DNA of 64,000 bases from CAVRTM01 sp963696105 (lineage in GTDB: Bacteria; Actinomycetota; Actinomycetes; Actinomycetales; Dermatophilaceae). Positions 60,515 through 64,000 of the stretch are shown piece by piece. Each line of letters starts with the position of its first letter. The stretch's first letter is position 1. The notes beneath the pieces were generated by a model. The model ran no database searches. It had not been told where the DNA came from and saw nothing but the letters and a program-made list of their open reading frames with translations. The DNA is taken from assembly GCA_963696105.1 (NCBI GenBank), contig CAVOIP010000004.1, positions 1 through 64,000 of the forward strand, written 5' to 3'. The position numbers were made by a program, and so were the translations under genes.

Positions 60515-62170
60515 ATGGTGGGGACCGGGGATGGGGCGCAGCTCGACGCGGAGCAGCTCGACGCGGAGCAGCTCGACGCGGAGCAGCTCGACGCGGAGCG
60601 GGTCGACGCGGAGCGGTTGGAGGCGGAGCTGGCGGTGGTGTGTGGTCAGCTGAATCAGGTCTCGGCGCGGTTGGTGGCGTTGACGGCGCGGGCGATCGCC
60701 TCGCAGGGGTGGGCGGGGGCGGGGATCCGGTCGGTGGAGCACTGGTTGGTGTTGCGGGCGGGGTTGTCGCCGGTGCGGGCGCGTCAGGTGGTGGTGATGG
60801 CCCGGCGGGTGGAGGTGTTGCCGGTGGTGATGGGCCGGTTCGCGGCGGGTCGGCTGTCGGTGGATCAGGTGGCGGTGGTGGCCCGGCACGCGCCGTCGCA
60901 GGTGGAGGCCTCGGTGGCCGAGCTGGCGGTCTGTGCGAGTGTGCCGCAGCTGGGGCGGGTGCTGTCGCGGTACGCCTTCGACCCGGCCACCGAGGACGAC
61001 CCGGGCGCCGAGGACCTCGAGCCCGGCCCGGACGGGGACGCGCAGGCCGCCTCGGAGGTCGGTTCGGCGGTCGCCCCGGACGCCGACGGCGATGCCGCAG
61101 CAGCGGGAGCGGTGGAGCCGGCATTGGCTGAGGCGGGTCGGGCGGGGGAGCCGGCGGAGCTGTCGATGCACTTGAGGGAGGGTGGCCGGTTCGAGCTGCG
61201 GTTCAGCGCTCCGGCCGATGTCGGGGCGCTGGTCGAGGCCGCGTTGACCGAGGCCCGCGACGCCCTGTTCCAGGCCGGCACCGGGCAGGTGACCTGGGCT
61301 GATGCGGTGGTGGAGGTCTGTGCCCGCTCGCTGGGGTCGGTGGCCTCCCGCGGCCGGCAGGACGCGTTCCGGGTGTATGTCCATCTGGACGCCGAGGGTG
61401 GGTGGTTGAGCGGGCGGGCTCGGCTGCCGGGGCATCTGGTGGCCAAGCTGACCTGTGCAGGCACGGTGCAGCCGTTGTGGCATTCCGCGGGGGTGCCGGT
61501 CAGTGTGGGGCGGGCGTTGCGGATCGTGCCGGAGCGGACCCGCCGGTTGGTGCTGGACCGGGACCGGGGCTGCCGCTTTCCCGGGTGTGTGGCCCGGTCC
61601 CGTTTGGAGGTTCATCACGTGATCCATTGGGCCGACGGGGGCGGCACGGATCTGGGCAACTTGGTCGGGTTGTGCCCGTTCCACCACGACGAGCACCACC
61701 GCGGCGAGTTCTCGGTCACCGGTGATGCGAACCGTCCCGGCGGGTTGGGCTTCGCCACCCGCGGCGGGTGCATGATCAGGCCGGCCCCGGTCTACGCGCC
61801 GGCCCCGCTGGGCTCGCGGCTCACGCCGGCCTGTGCGCCGGCGTCGGAGGCGGCTTCTGGTGCGGCGTCGGACTCGGTGTCCGAGCCGGGTTCGGGGTCA
61901 CCGTGGGGCCCGGGGTTGCCGGCCGGGTCGAGGTGCACGATCGGCATACCGACCGACGCCCCAGACGGTCCGGACGGCCTGGACCCCGCCACCGAGCTGA
62001 ACGACCTGCGGGAGCTCGGCTACCCCGACGAGGACCCCGACCCCGGGCCGGACGCCGCGGAGGAGCTGTGGCCAGGATTGGCGCCGCCGGTGGCGTACCA
62101 AGGGGCGACCGGGGAAGTGCTGCACAGCAAGTGGGTCACCTTCCACGAAGGCCCAGCCCTCCTGCTCTGA
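60515..62170 (+). CDS. DUF222 / HNH-endonuclease protein (13E12 family), SOS-controlled
   Basis: The 551-residue protein carries the DUF222 helical domain (about 35-290; LVALTARAIASQGWAGAGIR, VVVMARRVEVLPVVMGRFAA) and an HNH nuclease motif (about 345-405; RGCRFPGCVARSRLEVHHVI, LCPFHHDEHHRGEF) with both histidine pairs and the zinc-type cysteines. The C-terminal 140 residues are Pro/Ala/Asp-rich. It starts with a QLDAE pentapeptide array. The ATG at 60515 is chosen over 60473 because TACGAT lies 7 nt upstream and overlaps a SOS box. This family is abundant and repetitive in actinobacteria. Its role in DNA damage is suspected but unproven. Confidence 0.88.
   Translation: MVGTGDGAQLDAEQLDAEQLDAEQLDAERVDAERLEAELAVVCGQLNQVSARLVALTARAIASQGWAGAGIRSVEHWLVLRAGLSPVRARQVVVMARRVEVLPVVMGRFAAGRLSVDQVAVVARHAPSQVEASVAELAVCASVPQLGRVLSRYAFDPATEDDPGAEDLEPGPDGDAQAASEVGSAVAPDADGDAAAAGAVEPALAEAGRAGEPAELSMHLREGGRFELRFSAPADVGALVEAALTEARDALFQAGTGQVTWADAVVEVCARSLGSVASRGRQDAFRVYVHLDAEGGWLSGRARLPGHLVAKLTCAGTVQPLWHSAGVPVSVGRALRIVPERTRRLVLDRDRGCRFPGCVARSRLEVHHVIHWADGGGTDLGNLVGLCPFHHDEHHRGEFSVTGDANRPGGLGFATRGGCMIRPAPVYAPAPLGSRLTPACAPASEAASGAASDSVSEPGSGSPWGPGLPAGSRCTIGIPTDAPDGPDGLDPATELNDLRELGYPDEDPDPGPDAAEELWPGLAPPVAYQGATGEVLHSKWVTFHEGPALLL
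60539..60628 (+). repeat. 15-bp tandem repeat at the 5' end of the DUF222-HNH gene
   Basis: CAGCTCGACGCGGAG is repeated four times perfectly (60539-60598) and twice with changes (60599-60628), coding QLDAE x4, RVDAE and RLEAE. Because the unit is a multiple of three, copy-number change would keep the frame. Confidence 0.9.
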
Positions 62171-62230
62171 CACGCGGACCGTCAGCTGTGACACGCGGAC
62201 CGTCAGCTGTGAGCCGTCGGCCGTCAGTTG
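62168..62230. repeat. 21-bp tandem repeat after the DUF222-HNH gene
   Basis: TGACACGCGGACCGTCAGCTG occurs at 62168-62188 and 62189-62209, with a diverged third copy at 62210-62230. Weaker GAGCCGTGAGCTGT-like copies extend to about 62300. The first unit includes the gene's TGA stop. The rest of the gap to 62445 shows no gene. Confidence 0.8.
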
Positions 62231-62445
62231 TGAGCCGCGGCGCGGCCGCGGGCAGTGAGTCGTGGGTCGCGAGCCGTGAGCTGTGAGTCAGGAGCTGTGC
62301 GCCGTGAACGCGTCGCTGGTTCTGCAGCGGTGGTCTTGCCGGGGTGTCCTTCGAGTCATTTGGCGCTGGCGCTGGGTCGGTGAGGCTCGGTCGGTGGCGC
62401 GCACGTCGTGGCCTTCCCCCATCGGCGGTGTGGGCGAACTCCGCT

Positions 62446-62451
62446 TAGGCT
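62446..62451 (+). promoter_or_regulatory. -10 TAGGCT for the leaderless thiamine-binding-protein gene
   Basis: TAGGCT lies 7 nt before the ATG at 62459. Confidence 0.55.
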
Positions 62452-62458
62452 GGCGGGC

Positions 62459-62782
62459 ATGTTGGTTGCCTTCTCCGTCGCCCCCTCCGGTTCCACCGAC
62501 GCCTCGCAGGCGGACGGCTCGGTGAGCGAGGCTGTTGCCGCTGCGGTACGCATCGTGCGCGACTCCGGCCTGCCTCACCGCACGGACTCGATGTTCACGA
62601 CGGTCGAGGGTGAGTGGGACGAGTGCATGGACGTGGTCCGGCGCGCCTGCGAGGCGGTCGGGGAATACGGTCCGCGCGTCAGCCTCGTCCTCAAGGCCGA
62701 CATCCGGCCGGGTCACACCGGCGAGCTGACCGGGAAGCTCGACCGCCTTGAGCAGGTCATCGCCCGCGACACCGGTGCCTGA
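62459..62782 (+). CDS. MTH1187/YkoF-type thiamine-binding family protein (DUF77)
   Basis: The 107-residue protein has the ferredoxin-like DUF77 fold: MLVAFSVAPSG at the start, VAAAVRIVRDSGLPHRTDSM, FTTVEGEWDECMDVVRRACE, and a C-terminal RVSLVLKADIRPGHTGELTG. Homologues bind thiamine or hydroxymethylpyrimidine. A role in thiamine handling is inferred from family only, since no thi genes are nearby. Length is typical at about 100 residues. Confidence 0.85.
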   Translation: MLVAFSVAPSGSTDASQADGSVSEAVAAAVRIVRDSGLPHRTDSMFTTVEGEWDECMDVVRRACEAVGEYGPRVSLVLKADIRPGHTGELTGKLDRLEQVIARDTGA

Positions 62783-63039
62783 GTGCGGCTCCCAGTCATG
62801 GGCCGCCAGCTCTCCCGTCCCGTCTGGCCGTCGCGCTGTGGTTGGCCGAAGAGCGGAATCCGCTCCTCAGGGGTGAGACGAACGGCCCGGTTCCGCGCGT
62901 GAGCCGCCGAGCATGGGTCCGCTTGTCCAGGCCGGCCGGGCAGCCCGACACTCCAGCGTCGTCGGCGAGCTCGGACCGGCCGTATCCCGGGTCAGGAATC
63001 TGGGTTGTCCTCGGTGGTGAGGGCTGCTTCGCTGGCGCC

Positions 63040-63570
63040 GTGACCGATCTTGCAACGCCGCGACTCACTTTGCACGCGATCGACGTCGCCGAGGGCGAAC
63101 GCATCATCGCGCGACGCGCGGGTGCCGAGGATGCCTGGGGCGAGGACTTTCCGTTCGACGGTGACGTCATCGGCGTCACGGCCTTCCTGAGGACTACGGC
63201 CGCTCACGGGGACCAACGGCCCTTTGGGCATTACCGAATCACTCGCGGCGTGGACGGAAAGGCCATTGGCGGAATCGGTTTCAAGGGCAAGCCGGACGCC
63301 GGGTCCGTGGAGGTCGGTTATGTCCTCGCCCCGTCAGCCCGTGGTCACGGCTACGCGGCCGAGGCACTCGTCGCTCTGCTGCGTCTCGCGGCCGAGCACG
63401 GATTGTCTCGGGCCGTCGCGGAGACCGACAGGGACAACGTCGCCTCGCGGAGGACTCTTGCACGCGCCGGGTTCCACCACGTAGCCAGCACCGAGAACAG
63501 CTGCCGGTACGAGGTGCTCCTCGGCGCCACGGGGGATCCAGCCACTGAACCGCCGACCGCGAGCCGCTGA
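63040..63570 (+). CDS. GNAT N-acetyltransferase (RimJ/RimL-like)
   Basis: The 176-residue protein starts VTDLATPRLTLHAIDVAEGE, as RimJ/RimL-type acetyltransferases do. It contains IGGIGFKGKPDAGSVEVGYV, the acetyl-CoA loop PSARGHGYAAEALVALL (about 98) and RDNVASRRTLARAGFHHVAS (about 130). The substrate is unknown; small drugs or protein N-termini are common. The GTG at 63040 begins the conserved region, whereas the frame upstream to 62842 is non-homologous. No clear promoter or ribosome site is seen in the 257 bp before it. Confidence 0.82.
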   Translation: MTDLATPRLTLHAIDVAEGERIIARRAGAEDAWGEDFPFDGDVIGVTAFLRTTAAHGDQRPFGHYRITRGVDGKAIGGIGFKGKPDAGSVEVGYVLAPSARGHGYAAEALVALLRLAAEHGLSRAVAETDRDNVASRRTLARAGFHHVASTENSCRYEVLLGATGDPATEPPTASR

Positions 63571-63660
63571 GCGCGGCGGGAGGCGGCTGAGCCGGGGACC
63601 CGGCGTGCCGACGTCGTACCGACGGTTGGACGGGCGGGTTCGCCGACAGGAGAGCGTCGC

Positions 63661-63666
63661 TAGCGT
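63661..63666 (+). promoter_or_regulatory. -10 TAGCGT before the MarR-type gene
   Basis: TAGCGT is followed by 7 nt and the GTG at 63674, favouring that codon over the GTG at 63665, which overlaps the hexamer. Confidence 0.5.
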
Positions 63667-63673
63667 GTCGGGG

Positions 63674-64000
63674 GTGTCCTTCTCCGTCCCGTTGCCGTTC
63701 GACCCGATCCGCCGCGCCGCCGAGCTGTGGCGCGCGCGCTGGGGCCCGCGGTCGCAGTTCCTCGCGATGGCGTCGGCGACCTCCGTCATGCGCGTCCAGC
63801 AGCTGCTGCTGGCGAGGTTCGACACGACGGTCGGCCGCCACGGCCTGACCTTCGCACGCTACGAGGCGCTGGTGCTGCTGGCCTTCAGCCGCGAGGGGCG
63901 CCTGCCGATGAGCAAGGTCGGCGAGCGGCTCATGGTCCACCCCACCAGCGCCACCAACATCATCCAGCGCCTCGCCGCGCAGGGGCTCGTCGATCGCAGC
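63674..64000 (+). CDS. MarR-family transcriptional regulator, 3'-truncated by the window end
   Basis: 109 codons are visible and the frame is still open at the edge. After VSFSVPLPFDPIRRAAELWR come VMRVQQLLLARFDTTVGRHG and LTFARYEALVLLAFSREGRL. The winged-helix recognition region PMSKVGERLMVHPTSATNII, then QRLAAQGLVDRS, is also visible, all typical of MarR proteins. A MarR-type gene near meaB is, as I recall, common in Streptomyces-like genomes, so it may regulate the acyl-CoA genes. The ligand is unknown. The wing and dimerisation helix lie outside the window. Confidence 0.85.
   Translation, partial: MSFSVPLPFDPIRRAAELWRARWGPRSQFLAMASATSVMRVQQLLLARFDTTVGRHGLTFARYEALVLLAFSREGRLPMSKVGERLMVHPTSATNIIQRLAAQGLVDRS

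Noticed and set aside
60513..61124. Pro/Arg-rich minus-strand frame opposite the DUF222 gene
   Set aside because: It is a low-complexity antisense shadow of the GC-rich repeat array, without a start signal.
48404..62170. Genomic island or prophage on account of repeats and broken genes
   Set aside because: No integrase, transposase, att-like direct repeats or composition change is visible, and most genes are ordinary actinobacterial core or metabolic genes.

Overview
The window is chromosomal DNA from a high-GC actinomycete. The evidence is very high GC with strong third-position bias, frequent GTG starts, multifunctional 2-oxoglutarate decarboxylase Kgd, a Micrococcus/Streptomyces-type Rho with an arginine-rich insert, EndoMS/NucS, a DUF222-HNH gene, and the order argS-lysA-hom-thrC-thrB-rho...rpmE-prfA-prmC-sua5-glyA-wecA-atp. 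Genus cannot be fixed by eye; a Micrococcales or Propionibacteriales relative is a reasonable guess.

Layout. 0-6 kb (minus strand): the start of a DUF6104-like gene, a terminator, kgd and an ABC-2 exporter. 6-9.4 kb: two overlapping CNNM/CBS membrane proteins, tRNA-Arg(CCG) and a stand-alone receiver protein. 9.5-18.5 kb: argS, lysA, hom, thrC, thrB and rho. 18.6-23.8 kb: a tightly overlapping operon of receiver, HEAT-repeat protein, processive GT2 glycosyltransferase and CHASE3-type histidine kinase, the least conventional unit here. 23.8-31 kb: rpmE, prfA, prmC, sua5, a DUF72 gene, a methyltransferase, glyA and wecA. 31-39.8 kb: the complete F1Fo ATP synthase operon, with a perfect 18-bp hairpin between atpD and atpC, then a DUF2550 gene. 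39.8-64 kb: accessory and central-carbon genes including cobalamin adenosyltransferase, murA (Cys-to-Asp type), a STAS protein, ethylmalonyl-CoA mutase, two-domain 3-hydroxyacyl-CoA dehydrogenase, crotonyl-CoA carboxylase/reductase, methylmalonyl/ethylmalonyl-CoA epimerase, acetyl-CoA acetyltransferase and MeaB. Between them sit transporters, GGT, NucS, a SOS-box DUF222-HNH gene, acetyltransferases and, at the right edge, a MarR-type regulator.

How it fits together. PhaA, HBD, Ccr, epimerase, Ecm/MeaA, MeaB and the adenosyltransferase cover the front half of the ethylmalonyl-CoA route plus its B12 support; crotonase and the later steps are not in the window. The lysine/threonine genes form one direction of aspartate-family synthesis.

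Two cautions. First, at least seven genes carry apparent single-base frameshifts: thrC, rho, wecA, nucS, the EamA-like gene, the HBD gene and an alpha/beta hydrolase. About 16 of some 19 events crowd into 48.6-53.4 kb. They interrupt otherwise intact protein sequence and hit essential genes, so sequence error is the leading explanation. Second, starts were often chosen from a recurring pattern, a NANNNT -10 hexamer 6-8 nt before ATG/GTG with no Shine-Dalgarno, which suggests many leaderless mRNAs. No intergenic gap exceeds 300 bp; the larger ones hold hairpins or short tandem repeats.
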